Below are positions 36,974 to 45,786 of a DNA stretch of 64,000 bases, piece after piece; positions within the stretch are counted from its first letter, which is position 1, and each line of letters starts with the position of its first letter. Source of the DNA: Nitrospirota bacterium (GTDB lineage: Bacteria; Nitrospirota; JACRHL01); NCBI GenBank assembly GCA_029858285.1, contig JAOUFN010000010.1, positions 1 to 64,000 on the forward strand, given 5' to 3'. The notes under the pieces are model-generated. The model ran no database searches and had not been told where the DNA came from. It was given only the letters and a program-made list of their open reading frames with translations. Made by a program: the position numbers and the translations under genes.

Positions 36974-37475
36974 CATCGAACGGCGCACGTTCATCAAGGG
37001 GCTGGCCATTCTGGGGGTGGCCCTGGCGGCGCCGGGGCTGCTGAGGCCCGTGCGCGGGCTGGCCGCCGGAGCAAGCAGCGGGTTCGCCCGCCTCACCCTG
37101 AGCGAGGACGAATGGCGCGCACGCCTGACGCAAGAGCAGTTCCGCGTGCTGCGCCACGAGGACACGGAGCCCGCCGGGTCCAGCCCCCTCAACAAGGAGT
37201 ACCGCGAGGGCGTTTATGCCTGCGCCGGATGTGATCTGGAGCTGTTTACATCAAAAACCAAGTTCGACAGCGGCACCGGCTGGCCGAGTTTTTACGCTCC
37301 CATCGAGGGCCGCGTGGAGACAAAGGCCGACTACTGGCTGATCCTGCCCCGCACCGAATATCACTGCGCCCGTTGCGGCGGCCACCAGGGCCACGTGTTC
37401 GACGACGGCCCGAAGCCCACCGGCCTGCGCTACTGCAACAACGGCGTGGCCCTGCGCTTTACACCGGCGGGGTAA
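36966..37475 (+). CDS. msrB: Tat-exported peptide methionine-(R)-S-oxide reductase MsrB
   Basis: Repairs the R epimer of methionine sulfoxide. The 169-residue protein starts with a twin-arginine signal (ERRTFIKGLAILGVALAAPG), unlike its Sec-exported partner MsrA. The structural zinc is bound by the CAGC and CARC pairs; GTGWPSF and GHVFDDGPKPTGLRYCNNGVALRF carry the active site with catalytic Cys in RYC. Folding with zinc before export would explain Tat use; that is inference. Confidence 0.95.
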   Translation: MNSIERRTFIKGLAILGVALAAPGLLRPVRGLAAGASSGFARLTLSEDEWRARLTQEQFRVLRHEDTEPAGSSPLNKEYREGVYACAGCDLELFTSKTKFDSGTGWPSFYAPIEGRVETKADYWLILPRTEYHCARCGGHQGHVFDDGPKPTGLRYCNNGVALRFTPAG

Positions 37476-37521
37476 CATCTCTCCGGGCACCGACGGAGGC
37501 GAGAACCCGGCCCGCTGGGCA

Positions 37522-38109
37522 TCACGGCAGGGAGGCCGTTTCCCGGTGTCGGGGGTACACCAACGTGACTGCGGTCCTGCCGTATTGGTAGGTACGGCCT
37601 TCTTCCCATTCGGCCAGGGCCGGGGCGGGGAGGGGCGCTTCGTGTTCCACCACCACCACGCCCTCTGCCGCCACCACGCCCTGCGCCGCCAGCAGGGGCA
37701 GCACCTGGTCCAGCAGATCGGAGCCGTAGGGCGGGTCCAGAAACACCACGTCGAAGGGGGGAGCCTGGCCACCGGGGCGCCGGGTCAAAAAACGCTCCGC
37801 GTCCATGCGGAACAGGGTATAGCGCCCTTCAAAGCCGCAATGTGTCGCATTTTCGACCACCCGATCCGCGTGGCGCGGCACGCATTCCACAAAATCCGCA
37901 TGGGCGGCGCCCCGCGACAGGGCTTCCAGCCCCAGGGTGCCGACCCCGGCGAACAGGTCCAGCACCCGCGCCCCGGCCACCCGTCCGCCCAGAATGTTGA
38001 AGATCGCCCCGCGCACCCGCGACGCGGTGGGGCGCACCCCCTGTCCGGGCACCGACTGCAGGCCCAGGCTGCGGGCGCTGCCGCCGGTAATGCGCAGGGG
38101 GGTGCTCAT
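37522..38109 (-). CDS. rsmD: 16S rRNA (guanine966-N2)-methyltransferase RsmD
   Basis: Methylates G966 in the small subunit. The ATG at 38109, preceded by GGAAGG at good spacing, gives 195 residues: MSTPLRITGGSARSL, the SAM motif VLDLFAGVGTLGLEALSRGA and the catalytic FDVVFLDPPYGSDLL (DPPY). The longer open frame upstream is not used. It converges with msrB and is divergent from the transporter gene. Confidence 0.95.
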   Translation of the reverse strand: MSTPLRITGGSARSLGLQSVPGQGVRPTASRVRGAIFNILGGRVAGARVLDLFAGVGTLGLEALSRGAAHADFVECVPRHADRVVENATHCGFEGRYTLFRMDAERFLTRRPGGQAPPFDVVFLDPPYGSDLLDQVLPLLAAQGVVAAEGVVVVEHEAPLPAPALAEWEEGRTYQYGRTAVTLVYPRHRETASLP

Positions 38110-38341
38110 GAGGCGGCCTTCCGCAGCCGTCTGCGGTGCCCTTGCCCGTGTTTCCATCCGGTCATCATGGGAAGGGACACTATCCGCAAAAGCCCCCTTG
38201 GCGCAATGGCCGGATGGGGGTGGAAGCGTCCCTTCTCCTGCGCGGCTTTTCGGTCGCGTATTTGCGGGTCCGCCTTTTATCGTGGCGCCGGGGCGGGTAT
38301 CATCCGCCACACCACGCGCTGCGAAAGGGAGATCGGATGCC

Positions 38342-39895
38342 ATGCGCAACGCCGTAAGAACCGCCGGGCTGCTGACCGGACCGCTGTTGTTTTTGCTGAC
38401 CCTGGTGTTGCCGGAGGCGAGCGGGCTGTCGGCGGCGGGACAGCGCACCGGCGGGGTGGCCCTGTGGATGGCCGTGTGGTGGATCACCGAGGCCGTCCCC
38501 CTGTATGTCACCGGCCTGCTGCCTTTGGCCTTGTTCCCGCTGCTGCACATCGTGAACGGCAAGGGGTTGGCGTCCCAGTATGGCCACAACCTGCTGTTCC
38601 TGTTTCTGGGCGGCTTCATGCTGGCCCGCGCCGTGGAGCGCTGGAACCTGCACGAGCGCATTGCCCTGCGCATCGTGCACGCGGTGGGGGTGTCGCCGCG
38701 CAGGCTGGTGCTGGGGATGATGGTGGCCACGGCGTTTTTGTCCCTGTGGATTTCCAACACTGCCGCCACACTGATCATGCTGCCCATTGGCACCGCCATT
38801 CTGCTGGAGGCGGCAATGGCCGCAGGCACGCGGGTGGAGGAACACCCGGAACTGACCAAAATGGCCACCGTGATGATGCTGGGCATTACCTACGCCGCCA
38901 GCGTGGGCGGCATGGGCACCCTGGTGGGCACGGTGCCCAACATCGTGTTCGCCGCCCAGATGTCCCAACTGTTCCCGGACGCCCCCGACATCAGCTTTGT
39001 CGCCTGGATGAAGGTGGCGCTGCCGTTCGTGGTGGTGTTTGTGCCGCTCATGTGGTGGCTGCTCACCCGCTGGCTGTTCCCGCTGCACCTGCATGAACTG
39101 CCCGGCGGACGCGAGGTGATCGACGCGCGCCTGCGGGCGCTGCCGCCGCTGGCGGGACCGGAGCGGCGGGTGGCGGTGGTGTTTCTGCTCACTGCCCTGG
39201 CCTGGGTGTTCCGCGCCGACCTGGACCTGGATGTGGTGCGCATCCCCGGCTGGGCCTCGTTGCTCGGGCTGGACGGCTGGGTGGACGACACCACGGTGGC
39301 GGTGGTGGCGGCGCTGGCGCTGTTTGCGCTTCCCGCCGGAAAACACCTGCCTGCCGGGATCGCCCCCACCAGCACCGGCGCCCTGCTGGACTGGGACACG
39401 GCCCGCACCATTCCGTGGGGCCTGCTGATTCTGTTCGGTGGTGGACTGGCCCTGTCGAAGGGGGTGGAAACCTCCGGCCTGTCGGTGTGGATCGGCGACA
39501 GCCTGCGGGTGTTTTCCGGCTTGCCTCTGGCGGTGATGCTGGTGGTGATGTGTTATCTGGTGACGTTCCTCACCGAGGTCATGTCCAACACCGCCCTCAC
39601 CACCCTGCTGATGCCGGTGCTGGGGGCGCTGGCGGTGAGTTTGGGTTACAACCCGCTGCTGTTCATGTTTGCCGCCACGTTGTGCGCCTCGTGCGCCTTC
39701 ATGCTGCCGGTGGCCACGCCGCCCAACGCCATCGTGTTCGGCAGCGGGCTGGTCACCGCGCCGCAGATGGCTCGCGCCGGGATCTGGCTGAACCTGCTGG
39801 CGCCGCCCCTGATTCTGGCCGTGGTCTATCTGCTGGCGCTGCCGGTGCTGGGCATCGAGCCGGGCGGCGTGCCGGAGTGGGCGCATGGCCGATAG
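38342..39895 (+). CDS. SLC13/DASS family sodium:anion symporter
   Basis: Inner-membrane transporter, 517 residues with about a dozen membrane segments. The duplicated SNT signatures of the divalent anion:Na symporter family are present: WISNTAATLIMLPIG and EVMSNTALTTLLMPV. Also typical are ALWMAVWWITEAVPLYVTGLLPL, SVGGMGTLVGTVPN and FMLPVATPPNAIVFGSG. Substrates in the family are dicarboxylates, citrate, sulfate or phosphate; the sequence does not decide. A TATCAT lies 40 bases upstream without a clear -35. It overlaps truA by 11 bases. Confidence 0.92.
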   Translation: MRNAVRTAGLLTGPLLFLLTLVLPEASGLSAAGQRTGGVALWMAVWWITEAVPLYVTGLLPLALFPLLHIVNGKGLASQYGHNLLFLFLGGFMLARAVERWNLHERIALRIVHAVGVSPRRLVLGMMVATAFLSLWISNTAATLIMLPIGTAILLEAAMAAGTRVEEHPELTKMATVMMLGITYAASVGGMGTLVGTVPNIVFAAQMSQLFPDAPDISFVAWMKVALPFVVVFVPLMWWLLTRWLFPLHLHELPGGREVIDARLRALPPLAGPERRVAVVFLLTALAWVFRADLDLDVVRIPGWASLLGLDGWVDDTTVAVVAALALFALPAGKHLPAGIAPTSTGALLDWDTARTIPWGLLILFGGGLALSKGVETSGLSVWIGDSLRVFSGLPLAVMLVVMCYLVTFLTEVMSNTALTTLLMPVLGALAVSLGYNPLLFMFAATLCASCAFMLPVATPPNAIVFGSGLVTAPQMARAGIWLNLLAPPLILAVVYLLALPVLGIEPGGVPEWAHGR

Positions 39896-40694
39896 TTTCC
39901 CCGAAACACGGCCTGCCGAAATGCCCTCGGAAGCCGGGCCGTCGCGGCGCATCCGCCTGACCCTCCAGTACGACGGCGGCGCCTATGCCGGGTGGCAGGA
40001 GCAGCCGGACGCGGTGTCGATCCAGTCCACCCTGCAGGGGATTCTGGCGCGCATGGAAAAGCGCCCCGTGGCGCTGGTGGCCGCAGGACGCACCGACGCC
40101 GGGGTCCACGCCCTGGGGCAGGTGGCCCATTTCGACACCGCCACCGGATACCCGGCGGACACCTTCCTGCGCGCCCTGAACGCCCAGCTTCCCCCCGACA
40201 TTGCGGTGGTGGCGGCGGACGATGTGGCCGGGGATTTCCACGCCCGCCATTCGGCGCAGGGCAAGCACTACCGCTACCGGGTGCTGAACCGCCCGGCGCC
40301 GTGTCCGTTCCGTCGCCGCTACGCCTGGTACGTGCCGCGGGAACTGGATGTGGAGGCCATGGGCGAGGGGGCCGGACGGCTGCTGGGGGAGCACGATTTT
40401 TCCAGCTTTCGGGCCTCCGGCTGCGGCGCCGCTCACCCCCGGCGCACCCTCACCCGCCTGGACGTGAGCCGGGTGGACGATGAGGTGGTGTTCGACGTGG
40501 AAGGCCCGGCCTTCCTCAAGCAGATGGTGCGCAATCTGGTGGGCACGTTGATGGTGGTGGGGCGGGGCCGGCACTCGCCGGACTGGGTGGGTAACGTGCT
40601 GGCCGCCCGCGACCGCACCGTGGCCGGAGAGACGGCCCCGGCCTGGGGTTTGACCCTGGTGCGGGTGTTCTATGCGCAGTCGCCCGTCCGATAG
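39885..40694 (+). CDS. truA: tRNA pseudouridine(38-40) synthase TruA
   Basis: Makes pseudouridine in the tRNA anticodon stem-loop. The 269 residues have a 22-residue leader before LTLQYDGGAYAGWQEQP, the catalytic Asp in AAGRTDAGVHALGQVAHF, and the terminal FLKQMVRNLVGTLMVVGRG. The ATG is inside the end of the transporter gene, suggesting coupled expression. Confidence 0.96.
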   Translation: MADSFPETRPAEMPSEAGPSRRIRLTLQYDGGAYAGWQEQPDAVSIQSTLQGILARMEKRPVALVAAGRTDAGVHALGQVAHFDTATGYPADTFLRALNAQLPPDIAVVAADDVAGDFHARHSAQGKHYRYRVLNRPAPCPFRRRYAWYVPRELDVEAMGEGAGRLLGEHDFSSFRASGCGAAHPRRTLTRLDVSRVDDEVVFDVEGPAFLKQMVRNLVGTLMVVGRGRHSPDWVGNVLAARDRTVAGETAPAWGLTLVRVFYAQSPVR

Positions 40695-40721
40695 CCGGGC
40701 GCCTTCGCCGCGCCGGGGTGT

Positions 40722-42827
40722 TTAACGATTCAGCAGGTAGTAATCGTGATCGCCGTCGCGGGCTGAACGGAACAGGATGTGCAGCCCGGTGTCGTCCAAC
40801 TGCGGGCTGGAGATGGTGCCGTCTGCCGTCACCCGGGTGAGGGCGCGACCGTCCGGTTCCACCGTGAACAGGTCGGTGCCGCCGGCGGTGTCGGTGGTGT
40901 TGGCCACAAAGGCCGCCACCATGCCGTTTCCGGCGATCACCGGTTCCCTGGCGATCAACTGGGTGCCGGAAAGCAGCACGTCGGCGACCACGGGGGGGCC
41001 TGTGGGTGGAACCGTCAGCCGCCAGATTTCGTGCAGCCCGCGCCGCACCACCACCTGGGTGCCGAATGGATCAATTTGCAACTCGTCGTCGTCCAGCGTG
41101 TTGAAGGTAAGCTGATCGGGAGCGCCCTGGCTGCCGTCAGTGCGCAACCGGAACACCTCCAGGTCGCCATCCGCGTCGCGGGCCAGATAGAACACCTGGG
41201 AGCCGTCCGATGTGAGCCGGGGAGAAAAGCGGAACCCGAGGCCGGTAGTAAGGGTGCGGGGGGGGCCGGCGACGAAGCCTGTTCCCGAATCCACCAGATC
41301 CACCGCCACCAGGTGGGTGGTGGTTTTCGGGTCCAGAGCCGAAAGGTACACCGCCGTGCAGGCCCACCCCGCGGCACACTCCACCACCGGCTGGCTTTCG
41401 TGTGTGGTGTTGCTGGAAATCCACAGGGGGGCGGTGGGCTGGGACACCGGCACCGCGACAATATCAAAATCCGCGCCACCCTCCCCGGTTCCAGCCAGGG
41501 CCAGGTTGACGTCGGTGGCGAACACCGCCATGGTGCCATCCCCGGAAATGAACGGGTTGGATTCCACGGTGTGGAGGATGCTCGTGGGTTGCTGGGGAAC
41601 TCCTGGCGGGTAGAGGGGGGTGGGTATCCCCACCGGGCCGACAGCGCTGAACCGCTGCAACTCCACATTGGTGGAGTTGAGATTTTTCGCGGCGTCGCGC
41701 ACCACGGAGGTGTAGATCAGCAGGTTGCGGTCCCGGGTCATGTGCCCTTCAGAGTCCGGGACGGTGTTGTTGGTAATCTGCACCGGTGCTGTGGTGGCAA
41801 TAAAGGTGGTGTAATCGGGTGGACCCTGCTGCTTGCCGTCGGTCACCACCAGCTTGAGGCGGTACACGCCGTCCACATCCGGCTGGAAAGTGAACGCGGC
41901 GCCCGCAGACGGGGTGCGGAGGACCATCGAGGCGGCGGGGGCCGAATCCACGCTCCACTGGAAGGTCAGTGGATCGCCGTCGGCGTCCTCGCCCTTGCCG
42001 ACCACGTTCAGGGAGGCGCCGGTTTCCGTGCGATAGTCCACCCCCGCGAGCGCCAGGGGTCGGTGGTTCTCCGGCGGACTGCCGATCTCCACCAGCTTGC
42101 GCTGGGCGGGCTCGTAGTCCCGTGCCGCCTCCAGCGCCAGGACTGCCACCTCCAGCACGGTGGCACCCCCCACCGGTTTGGCCGCCGCCACCACTTCGTC
42201 GGTAATTGCGGCCATCTCCGCGGGGGTGATCCGCTTCCACTGGAGCGGCTCGTTGTCTTCCACCAGCAGGCGCACGGCGGCCTCGGTGGCAGGATCAATG
42301 TCGCGGTCGGTAGGGGTGTTGGTCAAATCGTCCACCAGACGCCGCATCAGGGTGCCGACGGCTTCCGAACCTACCGCCACCACCCACGGATAGTCCGGGT
42401 GGTACAGGCTCCAGCTTGGCAGCATCACGGTGTAACGGCCGTTGCCGTCGGTGGTGGTGGTGGACAGCACCGGGCCGAACTGTTTTCCGCTGGCGTCGAT
42501 GGCGAACACGCGCACCTCGACCCCGGCCCCCACGGCGGTCATTCCCGACAGCGCCCAGGCCTCGGGAAACAGGGCGGAAGACAACTGCGAGGAGACCTTC
42601 GCCACCAGTGTCGGCTTGACCAGGACGACGCCTGCGGGCACCTTGACCACGCCGGAATAGGGGGTGGGGGTGGCCAGATTGTTGTCGCCCCCCGGACCGC
42701 AGCCGAGCAGCAGCACCGGCAGCAACGCCGCCAGCAGCGCGAACAGCGGGGAGAACCCCGACGCGGGGCGCCGGGTTGGCAGCCGGGGCGCGCGGAAAGG
42801 GGCGGCGATGGGGGACGAGCGGAACAT
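40722..42827 (-). CDS. large lipoprotein with PKD-like and TolB-like beta-propeller regions
   Basis: A 701-residue lipoprotein (lipobox LLLGC, Cys 43). After a first domain with carboxypeptidase-regulatory flavour (VEVRVFAIDASGKQF, TTTTDGNGRYTVMLPSW) comes a PKD/cadherin-like module (about 285-385: GEDADGDPLTFQWSVDS, VYRLKLVVTDGKQQGP) and a C-terminal half of repeated strands with SGDGTMAVFATD, LTSDGSQVFYLARDADGD and LDDTGLHILFRSARDGDHDYYL, the pattern of TolB/WD40-like PD40 repeats. It is probably surface- or periplasm-exposed. No operon partner: it is convergent with truA and divergent from arsS. A TATCAT 5 bases or so before the expected start suggests a very short leader. Function unknown. 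Confidence 0.78.
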   Translation of the reverse strand: MFRSSPIAAPFRAPRLPTRRPASGFSPLFALLAALLPVLLLGCGPGGDNNLATPTPYSGVVKVPAGVVLVKPTLVAKVSSQLSSALFPEAWALSGMTAVGAGVEVRVFAIDASGKQFGPVLSTTTTDGNGRYTVMLPSWSLYHPDYPWVVAVGSEAVGTLMRRLVDDLTNTPTDRDIDPATEAAVRLLVEDNEPLQWKRITPAEMAAITDEVVAAAKPVGGATVLEVAVLALEAARDYEPAQRKLVEIGSPPENHRPLALAGVDYRTETGASLNVVGKGEDADGDPLTFQWSVDSAPAASMVLRTPSAGAAFTFQPDVDGVYRLKLVVTDGKQQGPPDYTTFIATTAPVQITNNTVPDSEGHMTRDRNLLIYTSVVRDAAKNLNSTNVELQRFSAVGPVGIPTPLYPPGVPQQPTSILHTVESNPFISGDGTMAVFATDVNLALAGTGEGGADFDIVAVPVSQPTAPLWISSNTTHESQPVVECAAGWACTAVYLSALDPKTTTHLVAVDLVDSGTGFVAGPPRTLTTGLGFRFSPRLTSDGSQVFYLARDADGDLEVFRLRTDGSQGAPDQLTFNTLDDDELQIDPFGTQVVVRRGLHEIWRLTVPPTGPPVVADVLLSGTQLIAREPVIAGNGMVAAFVANTTDTAGGTDLFTVEPDGRALTRVTADGTISSPQLDDTGLHILFRSARDGDHDYYLLNR

Positions 42828-43136
42828 ATCTGCCCGAAATGATATGCAAAAACAGTGCAAATCACACCGGTTCGACGCAAAAATCCCTGTCTCCAGGGTC
42901 GGGAAGGGGGGCGGACGGTGTCTCCGCTCCATCGGGATGGGGCACCGGAACGGCTTGCGGAGTAGCTTGCGGGGTGGCTTGTGAACAACGGCGGTCACCT
43001 CCGCACGCGGCCCTGCGGGGCGATGGTATTTGTCAGACGGGGCCGGGTCTGGGATAATTAACCCCATTCCGCCAGCTTTTCGCGCCGTCCGTGCTGTGTC
43101 CGGGCGGCCAGACCTGTACTCCGGGGGTGCTCAAAT
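42828..43136. other. divergent intergenic region lipoprotein / arsS
   Basis: 309 bases. It contains a strong plus-strand promoter for arsS and, near the lipoprotein start, a minus-strand TATCAT (42839-42844) lacking a good -35. The open frame continuing the lipoprotein gene upstream has no ribosome site. Confidence 0.5.
43030..43058 (+). promoter_or_regulatory. sigma70-type promoter for arsS
   Basis: TTGTCA (43030-43035), a 17-base spacer and GATAAT (43053-43058), each 5 of 6. It leaves a leader of about 70 bases. Confidence 0.6.
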
Positions 43137-44102
43137 ATGGAAACCGTTTCCTTCGTCCAGTTCTCCCGGCGCCTGTCCACCATGGGGGTCACCCTGCGCC
43201 GCGAGCACCTGGAAACCCTGCAGGTGAACCTGGGCAAGGTCTGCAACCAGACGTGCACGCACTGCCATGTGGGGGCGGGCCCCAACCGCACCGAGGCCAT
43301 GTCCCTGGAAACCGTGGACCATGTGCTGGATTTTCTGGCCGACTCCGCCGCCCGCACCCTCGACATCACCGGCGGCGCGCCGGAACTGAACCCCCACTTT
43401 CGCTATCTGGTGGAGGCGGCGCGCAAGCTGAACCGCAAGGTGATGGTGCGCACCAACCTGACGGTGATATTCGAGCAGGGACAGGGTTTTTTGCCGGGCT
43501 TTTTTCGCGAAAACAAGGTGGAACTGGTGGCCTCCCTGCCGTGCTACGAGGCCGAAAACGTGGACAGCCAGCGCGGCAGGGGGGTGTTTGAAAAGAGCAT
43601 TCAGGCCCTCAAAAAGCTCAATGAACAGGGCTATGGCGACCACCCGGAGTTGATCCTGAACCTGGCCTATAACCCTCCGGGCACGGCGCTGCCCGGCCCT
43701 CAGGCGGAGCTGGAGGCGGATTACCGCAAGGAACTGGAGGAACGGCACGGCATCGTGTTCAACCGCCTGTTCACCCTTGCCAACATGCCGATCGCGCGCT
43801 TTGCCGATTTTCTGGGCAGGAACGGCGAGACCGACAGCTACATGTGTCGGCTGGCGGAGGCGTTCAACCCGGCCACCCTTGCCAATCTGATGTGTACCCG
43901 GTTGGTGAGCGTGGACCATCAGGGGTTTTTGTACGACTGCGACTTCAACCAGATGCTGCGCATGCGCATTGGCGGCGCGCGCCCCCTGCACATCAAGGAT
44001 GCCAACGACGCCGACGTGCTGAACCGCCGCGTGCAGGTGATGGATCACTGCTACGGTTGTACCGCCGGGGCCGGATCGTCCTGCGGCGGCGCGCTGGTTT
44101 GA
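43137..44102 (+). CDS. arsS: arsenosugar biosynthesis radical SAM protein ArsS-like
   Basis: Radical SAM enzyme (321 residues) of the ArsS/DUF3641 family, which joins an adenosyl-derived group to methylated arsenic on the way to arsenosugars. The cluster motif is CNQTCTHCHVGAGPNRTEAM (CxxxCxxC), followed by DITGGAPELNPHFRYLV. The C-terminal Cys-rich region LANLMCTRLVSVDHQGFLYDCDFNQML and HCYGCTAGAGSSCGGAL is diagnostic of the family. No arsM methyltransferase or arsenic resistance gene is in the window, so the arsenosugar role is from family knowledge only. Confidence 0.9.
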   Translation: METVSFVQFSRRLSTMGVTLRREHLETLQVNLGKVCNQTCTHCHVGAGPNRTEAMSLETVDHVLDFLADSAARTLDITGGAPELNPHFRYLVEAARKLNRKVMVRTNLTVIFEQGQGFLPGFFRENKVELVASLPCYEAENVDSQRGRGVFEKSIQALKKLNEQGYGDHPELILNLAYNPPGTALPGPQAELEADYRKELEERHGIVFNRLFTLANMPIARFADFLGRNGETDSYMCRLAEAFNPATLANLMCTRLVSVDHQGFLYDCDFNQMLRMRIGGARPLHIKDANDADVLNRRVQVMDHCYGCTAGAGSSCGGALV

Positions 44103-44131
44103 CGCGGGCGCCCGCCTGATTCCGGCGCGGG

Positions 44132-44968
44132 CTACTCCGGGTCTTCTGCCCGCCCTTTTTCTGCCCGCCCTGTTCCCGCCAGTTTTTTGGCCGCCAATTT
44201 CTTTTTTTCCCCCTTCGGTCCACCCTTGCGGGCCGCGGCCCTGACCATTTTTTCCTCGCGGCGGGCGGCCTGCCGGTGGTGGCGCGTCCACCCTTCGATC
44301 ACCACGGTGAACTCCCCCAATATTTTGCTGCGCTCCCCGAGGCGCGCCGCGATCTCTGCCGCCGTGCCGCGCACGATCTCCTCGTGCTGCTTGGTCATCT
44401 CGCGCAGCACCGCCACCTGACGCTCCCCCAGCACGGCGGCGATGTCTTCGAGGGTCTTCAAAATGCGGTGCGGGGCCTCGAACAGCACCAGGGTGCAGGG
44501 GTGTTCGCGAAACGCCTCCAGGCGGTTACGGCGCGCGCCGGAGCGGGGCGCCAGGTAGCCCAGAAAGGTGTAGCAGTCGGTGGCCAGCCCCGCCACCGAC
44601 AGGGCCGCCACCGGTGCGGAAGGCCCCGGCACCGGCGTCACCGTGATACCGGCCCGGTGCGCCTCACCCACCAGAAAGAAGCCCGGATCGGAGATCAGCG
44701 GCGTGCCCGCGTCGGTCACCAGCGCCACGTTTTTGCCCGCCAGCAGACGCTCGATCAGCACCGGCGCCTTCATGTCCTTGTTGTGATCGTGATAGCTGGT
44801 GAGCTGGGCGTGGATGCCGTGGTGGGTGAGCAGTTTTTGCGTGTGTCGGGTGTCCTCCGCCGCCACGACGTCCACCGCCTTGAGCACCGCCAGGGCGCGC
44901 AGGGTGATGTCCTCCAGATGGCCGATGGGGGTGGCCACCACATACAGAATGCCCCGGGTGTCGCGCAT
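44132..44968 (-). CDS. rsmI: 16S rRNA (cytidine1402-2'-O)-methyltransferase RsmI
   Basis: Methylates C1402 in the ribosomal P site. The 278-residue start at MRDTRGILYVVATPIGHLEDI is chosen because it begins at the conserved core. Motifs: AEDTRHTQKLLTHHGI, LVTDAGTPLISDPGF, VTPVPGPSAPVAALSVAGL, LVLFEAPHRILKTLEDI. A Lys/Arg/Ala-rich tail of about 45 residues (AARKGGPKGEKKKLAAKK) extends past the usual end and could bind RNA. It converges with arsS. Confidence 0.94.
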   Translation of the reverse strand: MRDTRGILYVVATPIGHLEDITLRALAVLKAVDVVAAEDTRHTQKLLTHHGIHAQLTSYHDHNKDMKAPVLIERLLAGKNVALVTDAGTPLISDPGFFLVGEAHRAGITVTPVPGPSAPVAALSVAGLATDCYTFLGYLAPRSGARRNRLEAFREHPCTLVLFEAPHRILKTLEDIAAVLGERQVAVLREMTKQHEEIVRGTAAEIAARLGERSKILGEFTVVIEGWTRHHRQAARREEKMVRAAARKGGPKGEKKKLAAKKLAGTGRAEKGRAEDPE

Positions 44969-45114
44969 GGCCGCACATGGTACCACCGGCGGGGCCGCAA
45001 TCGGGTGGTGCGCGCTGTTGCGGATGGGAAAAATGACCGAAAGGGGGCGGGAAGGCGCCGGAAAACGGTCGCCCTCCTCCGGTGGCGCACGGGTCCTCCG
45101 CACGTTTGCTGCGA

Positions 45115-45143
45115 TTGACACGGCCCTGGCCACCAGTTAGGGT
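45115..45143 (+). promoter_or_regulatory. possible promoter of the cus cluster
   Basis: A perfect TTGACA (45115-45120), a 17-base spacer and TAGGGT (3 of 6). A poor -10 is consistent with an activator-dependent promoter, but I see no clear dyad for a CueR- or CusR-type regulator. Confidence 0.3.
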
Positions 45144-45159
45144 GATAGGCAGAGATTTC

Positions 45160-45645
45160 ATGTTGCGTCTGTGGCCCAAAAAACTCCCCCTCCGTCCGTT
45201 GTCTGGTCGGTTGCTGCTGGTGATCGCACTGGTGGTGGGGCATTGCTGCATGGTGACACTGCCGTCCCACGCTGTGGCGGGCGTGGCGCAGGGGGACATG
45301 GCGCAAGGGGACACGGCAATGGCCTCCGGGGCGATGCCTTCCGGGCATGCCGGACACGGGCGCGCCGCCGCGCCGCTGGCCCACATCCCGCAGCACCAGA
45401 CGGTGTCCGCGCCGCCCATGGCCCCGTGTGGAACCGCCCCCTATCTGGCCGCCGAACGCGCCCCCCTGTCTCCCAAGTGGTTGGCTGGCGGCGTTTTCGC
45501 CCCCTCTCCCTTGGCGCTGGCCGCCGTACTGGCGGCGGAGTGGCCCCTCACCCCCCACGGCAAAACCGCCACGGGCTGGCGGGGAGGAGTCTCCGAGGCT
45601 CCTCCGGGCCACTCCCGCGCCCACCTGCAAATCTTCCGCATTTGA
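45160..45645 (+). CDS. small secreted Met/His-rich protein of the cus cluster
   Basis: A 161-residue exported protein not recognised as a family; short proteins of this sort (some as DUF2946) often precede metal efflux genes. A signal segment (LSGRLLLVIALVVGHCCMVTL) is followed by a Met-, His- and Gly-rich stretch (GDMAQGDTAMASGAMPSGHA, then GHGRAAAPLAHIPQHQ) able to bind soft metals such as Cu(I) or Ag(I). The rest is Ala/Pro-rich. It lies 141 bases before the TolC gene in the same orientation. Confidence 0.65.
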   Translation: MLRLWPKKLPLRPLSGRLLLVIALVVGHCCMVTLPSHAVAGVAQGDMAQGDTAMASGAMPSGHAGHGRAAAPLAHIPQHQTVSAPPMAPCGTAPYLAAERAPLSPKWLAGGVFAPSPLALAAVLAAEWPLTPHGKTATGWRGGVSEAPPGHSRAHLQIFRI

Positions 45646-45786
45646 TTCCTCACGCCCCGGGGCGGAGGTCCGCACCCGGTGATGTTCTGGCGGGGTGGCC
45701 GTGTGCGGCCGCCCCCGTGGTGTGACGTCCGCCGCGGCCAGTTTTTCGAAACAGGGCCGCGGCGGCTGAAGGTGAGGAGGTGGGGA

